A stretch of DNA of 64,000 nucleotides from positions 7,327,447 through 7,391,446 of the forward strand of contig CM035350.1 in NCBI GenBank assembly GCA_020137815.1, written 5' to 3'. This stretch comes from Hormiphora californensis. Taxonomy: Eukaryota; Ctenophora; Tentaculata; Cydippida; Pleurobrachiidae. The translations under genes were made by a program, and so were the position numbers. Shown in pieces: positions 24,318-37,228 of this stretch (positions within the stretch are counted from its first letter, which is position 1; every line of letters begins with the position of its first letter). The notes below the pieces were generated by a model that was given only the letters and a program-made list of their open reading frames with translations, ran no database searches and had not been told where the DNA came from.

Positions 24318-26651
24318 TGAAAATGTAAGTAATAGTATGTATTTAAAGGCAGAACTAGGGAGAATCACACTGCGATTCTAGGGAACAAGCTGATGTGATT
24401 GTACCCTACCAACTTGTTATGTGCAAGGGAAGGAACTAAATACTTTTATGTTATGAGGAGAGGGGCAGACGAGGGCGATAGAAATAAAGACCTTGGGGAG
24501 CAGGCGCCCACCCCGTTTTGATTCTCCCGAATCAGATCTGGTGGGCGCTGCCAAACAACTCCAATCAATGAATCCATGTATTGATCAATCCGAGCGTTGC
24601 GAATTATTTGGTAACCAAGGTAACCATGGTACCCCCACCAGATAAGAAAACTAAAAAACATTGGTTCATTACAAAAAATCTCGGAGAATTATTACAATTG
24701 TAAACAGAACATATACACAGATTTATTTAACTCTCAGTAGAACGGAAAGAGTTGTGAGGGCATGCTGGGCCCCCCTGTGTAGAAAAAAAAAAAAAAAAAA
24801 AAACAAAAGGAGAAAAAGGGGAAAGGGGGAAAAGGTGGTGATCCCTTGTGTGTACGCCCAGTTTTATGTCAGGTAAATGATGGGTCCATTGTCAACTACT
24901 TTCGTAATCAACTGCTATCCTTACCAGCCCCTACTTCTGTTACAGCCCTTCTCTCCAACAAAACCCAGCTGTCCCCTAATTCTTGTTACGAGCTGGATGC
25001 AGTGTGGCTCCCTCTCACAGTAAATTGTTGTAAAATAGACCATTCTAACCCCAGTTGCCTTGCTCTAAACTAAACCCTCTCTCAGCCCCCTTTCCCGTAC
25101 CCCTATACTAACCAAACAAAAAAAAAACGCCCTCCTACACATTACCAACAGGCGGAGATTTAGTGTGGTTGGACATTGATGAGAGCAGTCTCGGTAACTG
25201 GATCTTTGCTGGGCCCAACGGTACTCAATAACCTACGGAACTGTCAACATACTATTGAAACATGGGCTGACCGAGGTGATAGATAGAGAGAGTAGAAGAG
25301 AGAAGAGAGAGATAGAGAGAGAGTAGTATATAGAGAAAGAGTAGAGATTCTATAGCTCCGAGACGCTCTCTCTCTCTCTTCCTCTCGCTGTCGCCTCTCT
25401 CTCTATCATCTCTTTCTCCCATTGCTCTCATTCCCCATCTAACTTCTCTCTCTCGCTCCCTCTCTCGCAGCTTCGCTCTACTTTCTCGCTTTCATTCTTC
25501 CTCTCTCGCTCTCTCTCTCTCTCTCTTCCTCTTCCTCATCTCGCGTGTCTTCTTTATCTACTCTCAATCCTTTATTATTATCAATAGCTATCTGCGTCAG
25601 CATCTCTCTCTTCTCTCTCTCTCTCTCTCCCCTTCTTCCTTCTTCCTCCGCTCCATCCCTCCTTCGATTTCTCTCCCTTCCCGCTCTCACCATTATCGAT
25701 GAACTGTCATTATCGACAAGATTCAGGATCTATACCAGTAGGCAAAATAACCGAAGTGCTTCTACCCCCTCTAATTATCATAATACAACGAAACCTTGGT
25801 ATCGAAGACACCTCACACTCTGGTTAAGGTAGCGGAAGCGCTTACCATATTTTCTTACCGCTCCCAAACCGTCTACTGAGCACTGACAGTTGTAGTTCTA
25901 TATCCTAACCTACATAGTTCTAAGCCTACGGGGTTTGAGGCGCGCGCACGAGGGCACACCGATACCAAATCTCGTTACTTTCGCTGATTCTTTGACACAA
26001 CAAGTATTGCAGAGCGGCCAATACAGCTGGCGGTTTCAAAACTTCGTCCGTATTCGGAGGGATAGATTAGCAGTTCAGTGTTTCAAACCAGGTTTAATTT
26101 GGCAAAGTAGAAGCTGAGTTACAACATGTTTTGTACAAATGGTTCAACTTCAAGACCTTTTTAATTTTGATGGCCAGACCTTTGAAGATAGAAACTTCAA
26201 ACTTTGCCACGATCTTTGATATACCTGACCTACTTTTTCAAAAATTTTTTTCATCATTAACACCTAAAACTGATTTCAAAACCAAGGTTCCGGGGATAAT
26301 TTTTCAAATATGAGTACAGAATTATAATTTTCAGACAATTTGGTGGGGAATACCAAAATTTGGTGCATTTTCATCGAGTGGTTGAGGAGCTATTAATTTT
26401 TGAAGTGAATCAAAGCGGGTTTGTTACCCCTAACTCAGGCCGCATCGCGGCCTTCGTTTGGTGCGCTTTGCGCGCCGGCAAGGAAGGGGTAACTTCGTTA
26501 CCAAAACGAAAACCAGCTGCTGTTGCACCACCACAGATGTTTAGGTGTGCAACTAAACATATCTCTAAATTGCTCGACCCTCTCTAAAAAGTTTCACATT
26601 CTCTGTTTCACAACGTAATTATACAGCTGTATATTCTCTGTTTCTTTCTAG

Positions 26652-27070
26652 GTACGACCAGTTGTTCTACCTGTCAGAAAAGTTAATGAAAGGTATGGGA
26701 GTGACGATTGGGCAGAGGAAACGAATCATGTTGGCTGTCAATTGTGTAAATGAAGGTACCACTTTCCGCTAATGCACTTCCGTCGGTACTATAATTCTGG
26801 TGACGCATATATCTTCCACTTTCCAATCTTTCTGAATTCAATTGCCAGATAAATTTCCCACCCTCATGTTAAGGCAGGACCCCCATCTCTACACAATATG
26901 TTAAGTCTGGACCCCCATCTCTCACAGGTGATGTCTGGAGAGCATTCTTCAAGACGGTGCCGGCAGTTGAGGATAGGCCCACAGCGATGGATATGATAGA
27001 CACTAGCATGCACACCAAGACACTGTGTAGGAATGTTAGTATGAAGGAGAAGCTGGTGAAAATACTCTGA
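26652..27070 (+). CDS. C-terminal two exons of a SAM-domain-like protein (partial)
   Basis: Exons 26652-26755 and 26928-27070 join in phase (GAAG|GTGATG) and end in TGA. The first encodes LMKGMGVTIGQRKRIMLAVN, resembling the last helices of a SAM domain (L..LGIT..GHRKKIL.AI). The second encodes a short tail with WRAFFKTVPAVEDRP and no known domain. Upstream exons were not found; two exon-like stretches near 24.9 and 25.2 kb do not fit by phase. SAM domains mediate protein or RNA binding, so the function stays open. Confidence 0.55.
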
Positions 27071-27369
27071 GATAAGTACCGGCCCTGGGGGGGGGGGGGT
27101 CCAGGGTACCTTTAGCTTTTTTAGGGCTGGACCCCCCCCCCCCAGCCCTACATAATATAACTTATAAGGTTCAAAGTTACTTTTTCATGCGACTCATGTA
27201 CATGAGAAAGCCGGGAAACGAGAAAGATTGAGAGAAAGACTTGATAAAGATTGAGAGAAAGACTTGATAAAGATTGAGAGAAAGACTTGAGAAAGATTGA
27301 GAGAAATACTTGGAATCTTGTGTGTTATTGTGAACTGTATTACACCATTAAAACTGTATTCGCTCTTAC
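27071..27369. other. gap between convergent genes with 24-bp tandem repeat
   Basis: Holds a G-run/C-run pair near 27090-27140 and about four copies of GATTGAGAGAAAGACTTGATAAA (27220-27310). The C-terminal exons of PACRGL are expected here or beyond but are not recognised. Confidence 0.4.
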
Positions 27370-28507
27370 CGGTGCAAGGAGAGGTTTCAAGTGAGGGTTG
27401 AGGTGGGACTTTACGGAGTTAGACAGTGCCGATACCGCTCTAAATGTCCCCTCGACAACCTTTTTATCGGTAGACAACTGAAAAGGAAGGACGAGTTAGG
27501 GAACACAAAACGATGAGTTGTCGCCCCATGTTTCCATGGTGCCCCCCATGGTGCCCCATGTTTCCATGGTAACGAATAGGGTATAGTAAAAGGAACATAA
27601 AAACAAACTGTACTGTACAGTGCTAATACTGTAACTTCAGGGGAAAGATAGCAAAATCGTATCATATATCCGACTCATAAAATTCAAACAATTAATAATT
27701 ATTGACCCTCTTTACAAAGCTCATTCCCAAACACATACCCGCCTGGCATTGTAGCTCTAATCACACCACACTAGAGGAATGCACTCACCATTGCCATTTT
27801 AACGGGAGGTATTAGCCGTGTCAGAATGGGTAACACCTTGTCTACCGATCCAGTCAGCTCACACAGCTCTATAAAAGCTTCACGTGCCACGAACGTGTAC
27901 GGGTGTTGAGTTTCTTTGAGGCCCTGGGATTGGGGATGGGGTTTGTTAGTTAGTGGAGACCCTGGCAGTGGGGTAGGTGGGAGTGGACGGGGTTAGCTGG
28001 AACTTGTTGAGTGAAGGGGAAGCACAACAAGCTGGGACAGGAGCGAGTTGTTGATTCTACACTGAGGCTGTGTGGTGGGGTGTGTCATGGTGGACCCAAA
28101 TAGTACAATTTCATGAACTGCTTCCATTCACAAAACTGTGTTCTACTAACCTCAGCTAGGTGTATAAGAAGGGGGTCGTAAGAGAGTCTTTCCGGTGGTT
28201 GGCTCCATGTTAGACGGTGTGTCACGCTCCCGTGACTCAGCTTGCATGGTATAGCACCGTTATTATAGAGATTCCCAAACACACTTTGTCCGGATCGGTT
28301 AAACTGTAGCGGACCTACACGTTAGACAAGCTGCTAATACACTTGTTGTTGGGTGGACAAATTGGACAATACGGGGTGTAAGATTGCTAACCCTGTGTAT
28401 TTAGGTGAAAACATTGAGAAACTAGACAGGGGTGGGGTGAGACTCACCTGATTAACTGTTTTGGGGTTGAGTCGGTCAGATGGTTTTCCTCCCCCTGGTT
28501 TAGACAT
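27370..28507 (-). CDS. PACRGL: PACRG-like protein (C terminus not found)
   Basis: Four exons in phase 0 throughout: 28507-28448, 28303-28151, 27923-27789, 27477-27370; 152 residues so far. MSKPGGGKPSDRLNPKTVN matches the PACRGL N-terminal segment; then GNLYNNGAIPCKLSHGSVTH, LSYDPLLIHLAEGLKETQHP and LIPPVKMAM follow the PACRG/PACRGL armadillo-like fold. PACRG proteins associate with axonemal doublet microtubules; PACRGL is less studied. The last exon ends with a GTAAGA donor, but the expected ~60 C-terminal residues were not seen downstream; reading through would add nine residues before a stop. Confidence 0.87.
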
Positions 28508-28849
28508 CTTGCTAGGAGGGACTGATTGTTGAAAGAGAGGGATTGAGACTTTGACATCTTGTTAGGAGGGGACGATGGGGGAGGGATTGGGACGGTGGTT
28601 TGGGAGTTGAAGTTGGACTGGTAATTAATCAGACCTCAAGATTAATTGGAAGAAAACAAAATGAACAAAGAATATAATAGAACAGCAACTAGCCAGTGTC
28701 CACTGTCCAGACACAACAACCATGATAAAATAACTCCGTGTTGTGAGTATGCGCTCACCGAAACACTAAACTAACACCCCCAATACCCATTATTATGATT
28801 GAATTGTTCTGTACGTGATCTGAATTGAAATGTACGTGATCAAATATAT
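28508..28849. other. intergenic spacer PACRGL / BTB gene
   Basis: 342 bp between two minus-strand genes, with duplicated GACATCTTGTTAGGAGGG-type phrases (28503-28575). It must contain the PACRGL promoter. Nothing else seen. Confidence 0.4.
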
Positions 28850-31364
28850 TTAGTACATGATCATGAAATGAAGCTCAGTAGATTTCTCGACTGTGCTCCT
28901 CAGCTTAGCCAGATCCATTGTTGCTGAAACAGGGAAGCTAGGAAGGAGCCTCTCTCCATCATACATCACCAGATACCCACCAGTACCGGAGCAGGTCCTC
29001 ACTCCCCTCTTTTTACCCGCAGGGGGGCCCTGAGGACCCCTTACAGTAATTACAGGTGCCTCAGGGTTCTTCTTATCAAGTGTTATCACATGTCCAGATG
29101 ATTTAGTTGTGAGCACAAAGTTCTTCAATAGGTATATATCAGTGGGGGCCCGGTGTTGGGATATATTAGCACGTCTGGGTGTGCTGTGTGCAGGGTGTCT
29201 GATGCACTTTGTGTCGTTAGACATGTGACCCGCACGTGCCCGTGCATAGGGAACTAAGACACTCTTTACGTAGGGGATGGGCAGGTTGATGACGCAAATC
29301 AGGGAGATGAGATCAGTAACAGTATCAGTATCGTAGGCATGAGCATCACACCACCTCATTACAGCCTCAGCCACCAAGACCTCAAACCTCCCTGCCTCCA
29401 CATGACATATCAGGGCCTTGACCACATGTCCAGGTAGGTCTTCCCACCTCACCTGGTGCATTCTTGTGATGATATCTTCGGATAGATACTGAGCACAGAG
29501 CACTGCTACGTTCTGGTGCTGTGTCACTACATAAGCCTGGACTACAGAGTTGATATTGTCAGCACAGAGCAGCCTGTTATCAGAAATGTACTCGACAAAA
29601 CACTGCTTAGTGCTGGCTCCTGCCCGAGGGAATGTCTCTCTCAGCACCCTCACCAACTCATCAGAGTTACAGGGAGAGGAGGAGGAGGGGTTACCATTAG
29701 ATAAGGGGTTCTGGACGGCGTCTACAATCATGTTTAACAGTGCCTCATCCTCGGGGCCAGGAGAGGGTCCTGTGGTGGAGAGGCCGTTAACTCTTCTCAG
29801 TAGGTCTATCTTGCTCTTATCGTCCAATCCTGTTGTGTTCACTATCCTGTTGATCACACTAGTGGAGAGATCCTCTTTGCTACAGGGGAGGGTTACAATG
29901 ACCAGGAGAAACCGACCATCACAGATAGTTTGGGGAAGGGATTGATTAAAACGTTTATTTTATGAAAAATGTACCTTATGAGATAGAAACGTGTTTTAGC
30001 GATGAGCCGTTGGAACTCCTCGACTCTCCCCTCTGTATCAGCATCGTACCACGCACACACCAGTTCAAATATCTAGAGAAGGATGTTTTGAGGTTAAAAA
30101 ATAACTTTTTTAGAACGCAACATTTTCTTTTTTCCGGATCTGTGAAAGTCCCTCGATAAAGAACGGAGAGGGGAGGACGGTCATGAGCCAGCTGTGACAC
30201 ATTTACTGTAACCGCTACCCCATGTGCAACTGTAAATATCAATATGTTCAGGTTCATAATAATCTGCAAATACCTCTATCTCAGTAACGTTGACGTCATT
30301 GTGTGAGGTAATCGCCTCCACACACCTCACATCCAGACTGCCCACCTCACCACTGAGGTGGAGAGATTTGAGAAGGGGGGAAGTCAGCTTCATCAGACAC
30401 AGCGAGGTGAGATCCCGACATTGGATAGACAGGGCAAACCTAGGGGAGAGTGGGATGGGCGTTACAGTCCGTCATACAGCTTTATAACACTCTTCCTGAA
30501 ACCAGAGAGCAATTTCAAATTGACCGAACAGGGTGGACGACTATTAGTGCCTCTACTGACTCACTGGAGGTAGTCAATAAAAAGAGTGGGTATTTCCTCT
30601 CCAAAGAGTGTCAGTGCCATATCCTTTATCCAGGTGACTGAGTAACTCTTGGCAAACTTGTATACCACCTTTAGGTCTCTGAGAAGAAATCAGGGGCTGG
30701 TTTGTTGAGTAAGGGGTGGTGCGAACTGTAAATGTTACAGAAAAAGGGGTGGTAGGAGCAAGGTACTGGTAGGGAATAGGTTAGTAATCCAGGTTATCTA
30801 TTGAGGGTAAACAGCTCAGGCAATGATTTCCTAGGCAATACCTATTGATGGTAACCATGGTTACCTAGTCAATATCTATTGATAGTAACCATAGTTACCT
30901 AGTCAATACCTATTAAGATTGAGTGTTCCAGTATAGAAGGAATGGATGATGTTCTTGATGGTAGCTGCGTGATCTGAGTACTCCATCAAATCAACAACCA
31001 GTCTGTCCTGCAGTGTGTACAATGAGGGGTGTAATCACTGCGCTGGAAAGCACAAAGAAAAGACTCTAAAACTCTCCCTCTTACCTGAGCTCGATGTCCC
31101 CCGCCACACAGTCCCACACTGTTCAACTCCAAAACAACAACATGCGAATACACCTCAACCCCGTTACCAAGCAGCACCACTGCATCTGAATTCTCTCGGC
31201 AGTTAAACAGGGTCCCAAGATGTGAACACTAGGTGGGCACGCCACTTCTCCCGCGCATTTTGTGTCGCCTTAGCAACTGCCGCCTTAGGAACACCCACAA
31301 CTTGGGTCTGGGTGACTTTGGGCACCAGGGAGGATGTTTTGGGGTGTTTTCTAGCAGTTAGCAT
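28850..31364 (-). CDS. BTB-BACK domain protein
   Basis: Six phase-matched exons: 31228-31085, 31007-30910, 30678-30565, 30439-30274, 30072-29975, 29879-28850; 550 codons. A short first exon probably starts at ATG 31364, with its donor undecided. Exon one of the model holds a BTB start (NSDAVVLLGNGVEVYSHVVVLEL); next comes IKNIIHSFYTGTLNLN, the usual F..lL.y.Ytg.l. The BACK-like part includes ELVCAWYDADTEGRVEEF. The large last exon holds a second, weaker BTB-end/BACK-like run (CADNINSVVQAYVVTQ..., VAEAVMRWCD...). No kelch repeats are seen. BTB-BACK proteins usually serve as CUL3 adaptors, but without kelch repeats the substrate arm is unclear. Confidence 0.75.
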
Positions 31365-31693
31365 GTTGATCTACCCTCTCTCAAAGAAGGATGTTGAAGA
31401 ACTAACACAAGGGAGCTAATCAGGGGGAATAACGTAATAAATAAGTAACTGTACAAAAATGCAACATGCAAAAAAATCTGATCTGTATAAGAGTTTTTAC
31501 TTGTCATGCTAGTAGTTGAGTGTCTACTTCAAAACAATAAGATAATCTTGGGGGACGATCAACATCTCCCTATCTCTCTCTCTCTCTGATAAAATGACAG
31601 TAAAATCTGGGGTGGCCGGTCTGGGCACAGCAGATATAGTGCGGGGTGCCCTGCCAGTCAAGAAAGGGGTGCCAGTGAAAAATCTCCTCCTTT

Positions 31694-34600
31694 TTAGTAA
31701 ACTGGAACTGAGTTCATGTACCTCTTTCCCAACACAGCATCCTGTACTCTCTGCAAACATAACATGACATAACTATTGGGTTACTAACAATCACCATGGT
31801 TACTAACAATCACCATGGTTACTAACAATCACCATGGTTACTAACAATCACCATGGTTACTAACAATCAACATGGTTACTAACAATCACCATGGTTACTA
31901 ACAATCACCATGGTTACTAACAATCACCATGGTTACTAACAATCACCATGGTTACTAACAATCACCATGGTTACTTACAATCACCATGGTTTTACCTTGT
32001 TAAAAAGTTTAGCACGTAACCGATGAGTTTCCCGTTCCCTCTGAACTTTACCGTCCTTCCTTTTCTTCTCCACCTCCTCTAACCTGTTATAAATCCTGAA
32101 GATTGGGGTAAAAGTTAGAGGGGCTGTGCACTGGGAGTTCAAAGAGTTAGAAGTGTAGTCCTGAGAGTACTTAGAGTACTAGAGTGTACTAGAGTGATTG
32201 TGTCACAAAGGAAAATGGCTCGGTAGACTCACCTTTTTGAGTGTTGGACGGCATCTCGGTGTGATATCGCTCTGTTATTGTGTCGTGGTGGGGGTACTGA
32301 AAGGGAGAGGGGGTTAGAGATGTAGAACACGCCATGTCTTGCCATGTAAAACCATGCAGGTGAATAACGTACTATCGAAGGCGGCAAAGTAACGTGGATC
32401 GATGGTAGGCCGAGGTCTATCTGGAGGGGTTGTGGCAGCATATCGCTCTCTCGCTTCTTTACATAACTGAATCTGGAGGGCCCGCCTTCTTGAAGTCTGC
32501 AGAGAAAGAGGGAAGTTCATGGACAAACAGTTTAAAACAATTGAGTCCCTGCTGCCTCAAAGAAGGGTTGGATATCATCCTGTTCTATGCTACCTTTATG
32601 AATCGTTGTTTTCTGTTCTGGAATGCTTCCTGAAGACGACCCGTTTTGAAGATAATGTTCGGGTACCCCGGGGCTCTATCAACATCCTCACTAGTCACAC
32701 TGTTCTCATCCAAACTGAAGGGAGGGGTCGGTAACTAGAAGTGGGGTTGTTATGTGTTGCCATGGTAACTAGAAAAAGAGGTGGGGTTGCTATGTGTTGC
32801 CATGGTAACTAGAGAGAAGTGGGTTTGCTATGTTATCATTGTTTCCACATGGTAATGCAAACCAATAGCGTTTATTATTGTGTCTACCTAATTTCGAATG
32901 CAACGGGTGACCGTCTAACTGGAGGTGGAGGTGGATCTTTTACAGGGACCCGATCCAGCTCAGGATCTTGCTCCTCCACTTCCCTCTCTTCGTGTCTTTG
33001 TTTTCTCTCCTCCTTTTCTGTGTGCCTCTCTTCCTCCCTCTTCTCGTGTCTCTCTTCCTCCCTCTTCTCGTGCCTCTTCCGTCGCTCTTCCTCTATCTGG
33101 GAAAAGTATTGGGATTAGAAATAACACTACTTACTAAGTAAAATCCTACCATGGGGGGGGGGGGCTACCATGTACCCAATATATACCACCGCTTATAAAA
33201 TGCGAACTTATGATACTAAATCATCATTCATCATACTATACCTCAGCGATGAGTCGTGTGATCCTTGCATCGCGACTATCAACAGATCGGTCATCTCGCA
33301 TCCTGTAGGTACCCTTCAGCTCCCCGGGACTCAATGTAAAGGCCTCTGGAGGGGGTACTTTCTTCTTCTTCTTCTTAGCAGCACCATTCTCGGGTTGTTG
33401 TTGCCGTGGTGTTTTCTTTCCGTGGGTTTTATCACTCCTGTGACGGTGTCCTCCTCCTCCCTTACTATTGGTTTTCTTGGTAACCACTAGAAACTTAACA
33501 AATTCATCCCATAGAGCGTTGAGTGCCGCCACATCCCCCACACATGTCCCCTCAGTAAGGGTCGTGTCAGTGGAGTGGATGGAGGGGGGTGCTGGTGTGA
33601 AGGTGGCCCTCTGAGCTCGATGAGTATTACTCCCTCCCTTCTGGGGAGGTTGAGGTTTAGGGGTTGACGAGGTAGCGGGGGGTTTAGGGGTTGAGGTGTG
33701 GTTTACAACCTTCCTCTCATCCTCATCCATCTCAGCCTTCTTCCTCAGTATGTCCATGAATAACTCCCGTGTCGCCTGCTCAGCTGAGTCAAGGGAACTA
33801 TCAGGGGGAGGGGGTGGTGACACAAACGCGTCTGCTGTTCTCTTCTGAGTTGTCTGGATAGACTTAGATGTGTGGAGAAGTTGCGGGGAGGACTGCTGCA
33901 TCCGATCTATCTTGGAGACACCTGCAGGAGATGATTGTTGCATCCTGTCTACTTTTGATAGTGCAGGAGAGGATTGCTGCATCCTATCCACTTTAGTAGG
34001 GGCAGCAATAATACCAACATCAAGGGTTTCCAAACTTTTCTTTCTCCTTCGTTTCTCAAGTTCCCTTTCTAACTCTTCTCTCTGTCTTGATTCTATCTCA
34101 CGTTCCAAATCCTCTCTTTTCCTTGACTTATCAGCCTCAACTTGTCTTTCCAGTTCTAATATCTTTTTCGCTTCAGCCTCGGCAGCCTTTGCCAGTTTCT
34201 CTCTCTGCTTCGCTTCCTCCTGTTTCATTACCAGTTTCTCTCTCTGTTTCGCTTCCTCTTGTTTCATTTCAATGCTCTTTGACTCCAGTTTCTTCTCAAT
34301 GTCCTGTAGATATCGCTCGTTTGATTGCTCTCTGAGGGATCTCTGTAGAGCCTTTAGGGTTGCAAGTTGTCTATCGGTCTCACTATCACACTCGCTGTAT
34401 GAGCTCTCAATAGTCCTCTGAGAAGCAGGGATAGGAGGAGGAGGGGAGTTCTCTTTATCTTGAAAGGCATCATGTCTCGCTTTTCCATGTTTCTCTACCA
34501 AGTTTTGGTAGTAAGCGTGTTTGAAATCAGTAAAATCAGCCCGGAGCTTTTCAGTACCCTCCTGTTTTTCAACGATTTCCTTTCGTAGCGCTGCAATGTC

Positions 34601-36425
34601 GGACATGATCGTGTTTTGGAGGGACAGAAAACTACTTTTTAGGTTTGGATAATCCTCAGAGTTTAGAGTGACGTCAGTTACAGCCTCAGCGGGAGGCTGG
34701 TGTTCGAACTTAGCAACTCGTTCCGAGGAGGGGGCAGTGAAGGGTCGGAACCGTCCCTCGTGAGGGCTGAGAACTGCAAAGGCGCTTCTTGGTCTAGTTC
34801 CAAGATCTTCTTCCAAGTGTGTTGGTAGCTCAGAAGGGGCCTTGGTTCGAGTTAACGAGTTCTCAGTTTCAGAGTCTGTCCAGGCATGTCTCTTCAACAC
34901 GCCCATACCCCCTGCAACGGGATCAGTGGTGACAGACATACTGGAGGTCTCGTCAAATGAACCCAATTCTGTGTTCCCTAGAAACTTTCCAGCTCTCACT
35001 CTGCAGCGTGCACCATCTTGTTGTTTCTACGGGGTGTAGGTTTCAGAAGATTCCGTGGTTCTAACTTCCTAATAACCCTGGGTGGGGTTGCAAAGGCCTT
35101 GGAGAGGTCTCCATCATCGTCAGATAGAGGGGTAAAGATGATGTCGTCGTCATCTGGAAAGTGGCCATCAGAGATGGTCTGTCCTCCGTCAGATCCCACA
35201 TGGTCCGTTCTACTGTTAGCTAGGAGGTCCTCTGTGAGAGGTGTCAGATCAACTGACATAGAGTTTAGTCCGGGGTGCTCGTCTGCAGAGGAGGGTGGTT
35301 TAGCGATCTTTAGACGGGTCCTAGACTGTTCCTCCAGGAGGGAGTGAGAGAGTTGGTGGGAGGTATCGTGCCCCAGGGCGGTGGTACCCGCTGCATATGA
35401 TGCCTTACTCTCGGATTGTATAATCTCTAAACTCCTCTGCCTAACTCTACTCTCCTCTTCGAATATCTCCTGTTTTAACCGGGCTACCCGATCCATCTGG
35501 GAGCTAGCAAAGCTATCCGGGGAGGATCTGTTATACCGGGGTGGTGTGGAGAGCTCCCCCAACCGAGCAGGCATGGAGGAACTTGGATACATGCCAAACT
35601 CTCCCTCCCTCTCCTCCTGGTCGAGGTATTGGGGCTGGGAGAAGTAGTCGAGGGGCTGCTGGACGAGGGTGTCCTGTGTGCTCTGGGTTGGAACAGGATC
35701 CTTAAAGTCAGGAGCAGACCGGGAGGCAGGGGTATCAGATCGGTATTTGTCAGAGAGAATGCCATCTATTTCAGACCAGGAGGGTGTATCGGCAGCCAGA
35801 AGCTCCGATGTGTTCACTTCGCCTTCACCGGACATTCTGAGAGGGGAGAGGGAGTGTGTGAACAAACAGAGGGAGTGTGTGAACAAACAGAGGGAGTGTG
35901 TGAACAAACAGAGGGAGTGTGTGAACAAACAGAGGGAGTATGTGAACAAACAGAGGGAGTGTGTGAACAAACAGAGGGAGTGTGTGAGCAAACAGAGGGA
36001 GTGTGAGCAAAATACAACAACTAGGTGAGACCTAGACAGAAGTTATTGTCCTATTTGAGAGTAACAAAACTATCACAACAATTGCTTACCTGCGATCGAA
36101 GTAGAGATGATAGTCGGGGTATGTTTGGGGTAGGTCAGGGAATTTGGTTGGTGAGATGCAGTCCTGCAACGTTGCTAAATCGTCATTCTGTAAACAGAGG
36201 TATACGTATCAGGTTATAGTTTAGTTGGATTTGGTAAGGTTAAGCTGGGGGGATAGGAGAGTTTGTTCTGAGATAGAAAGAGTTCGGAGAGTTTGTATTT
36301 AGATTTGTATTGGGTCTTGGGAGAGGGATTGTGAGAATATGCGTGATTTGTATTGGGTCTTGGGAGAGGGATTGTGAGAATATGTGACGTAAGGGTTGTG
36401 CACTTACGTAAAATTCGTACTCCAT
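31694..36425 (-). CDS. ALMS-motif centrosomal/basal-body protein
   Basis: Exons: 36425-36408, 36187-36090, 35836-33242, 33096-32888, 32714-32594, 32496-32373, 32296-32233, 32095-31996, 31750-31694. The large exon needs either a 65-nt intron (GTTAGA...GCTGCAG, about 35060-34997) or a frameshift near 34997; with that intron the model closes at 1,107 codons. The C-terminal ~140 residues match the ALMS motif of ALMS1/CEP295/C10orf90: LQEAFQNRKQRFIK, RIYNRLEEVEKKRKD, RLRAKLFNKRVQDAVLGKRY. The middle is low-complexity: coiled-coil KQEEAKQREKL repeats, three KVDRMQQSSP-like repeats and a basic HEKREEER tract. ALMS-motif proteins localise to centrosomes and basal bodies. Which paralogue this is cannot be told. 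Confidence 0.8.
31773..31990. repeat. 20-bp minisatellite CCATGGTTACTAACAATCAC
   Basis: About eleven nearly identical units filling most of the last intron of the ALMS-motif gene. Confidence 0.95.
35850..36006 (-). repeat. 21-bp minisatellite upstream of ALMS-gene exon 3
   Basis: Eight units of GAGGGAGTGTGTGAACAAACA. On the gene strand they read as ACTCCCTCTGTTTGTTCACAC, pyrimidine-rich, ending ~15 bases before the CAG acceptor at 35837-35839. Confidence 0.95.
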
Positions 36426-36806
36426 GTCCAGAACAGAACTCACTCAGCAAAGGGAGGACTCTCACAACAGTACACATACAAAGCACATAGGACTAATAAA
36501 GTGGTCTACAAGTTCAAGAGAGAGAGAGGGGGACCCCCACAACGAGACCACCTGCGGTACAAAGAGAGGGGCCAGAGGGAGAGAGAGAACCAACTATACA
36601 GAGAGATACAGATATACACACAGAGAGACAAGGTACAAATGTACAGAGATCGATAGTACAAATGTACAGAGCACTAAATTCACAGCTAATATTACAAAGT
36701 TGTACATATGTGCAACTGACTGCTTGACAATATGGATGGCACGTGAAAGTACACGTGACATGCAACTTTAGCTACTGAGAGGTGGAGAGAGGTGGAGAGA
36801 GGTGGA

Positions 36807-36889
<83 letters not shown>

Positions 36890-37228
36890 TAATGATCGGC
36901 TTTATTGCACCCCTGATAGAATATTACCTGCCTCTCCATACACACTGCTGGGAACCCTTGTGTAATAAAGTGCTGGGAACCCTTCAGGGCGAGAAAGAGA
37001 GAGAAAGTAAGAACTACGGGAGTGTGAGGGAAGGGGGGGGGAGAGTGAAGAGAGAGTGAGGGCCGAGGGGGAACGGGAGAGGGGTTGGTAGAGGAGTAAA
37101 TCAATTAACTAGAAGTCCAGTTAAAAGAAATGAATTCAATTTCAAACAGACATTATCCCAAAATAAATACAAAAACAGACGATCGGATAAGTTAGTTAAC
37201 AGCCATTTTAGTCAGGGTACCAAACATG
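36426..37228. other. spacer between TAF2 3' end and ALMS-motif gene start
   Basis: Contains (GA)n at 36806-36882 and GAGAG-rich flanks. Expected to hold the ALMS-gene promoter and TAF2 3' UTR. A 36-bp duplication (TTTGTATTGGGTCTTGGG...) lies just inside the ALMS gene at 36305-36385. No other gene seen. Confidence 0.4.

Larger units (their letters stand above)
19838..26651. other. repeat-rich region without recognised complete genes
   Basis: No gene is identified over ~6.8 kb. It contains hairpins (20316-20413; about 22568-22604; 23251-23318), GA/CT tracts (20995-21030, 22878-22925, 23047-23115, 24237-24314) and a poly-A run near 24783-24803. The 24846-25073 and 25151-25231 (+) stretches have exon-like ends (CAG before, GT after), but phases do not join and no family is recognised. 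ORF 23374-23583 (+), with FTPDELHDLIGRGMNVPDMN, resembles mobile-element debris. A phrase with GGTCAGAGCATTGGCCTGACAG near 21240 is also present near 19360. Confidence 0.4.

Noticed and set aside
24846-25240. Two exon-like stretches (VNDGSIVNYFRN..., GGDLVWLDIDESSLG...) as exons of the SAM-like gene
   Set aside because: They have AG/GT borders, but phases do not join each other or 26652, and no family is recognised.
31773-31990. Regularly spaced 20-bp repeats as a CRISPR array
   Set aside because: No variable spacers; head-to-tail minisatellite in a eukaryotic intron.
33870-34421. Ser/Cys-rich + strand ORF opposite the ALMS-motif gene
   Set aside because: Antisense shadow of the coiled-coil Lys/Glu codons.
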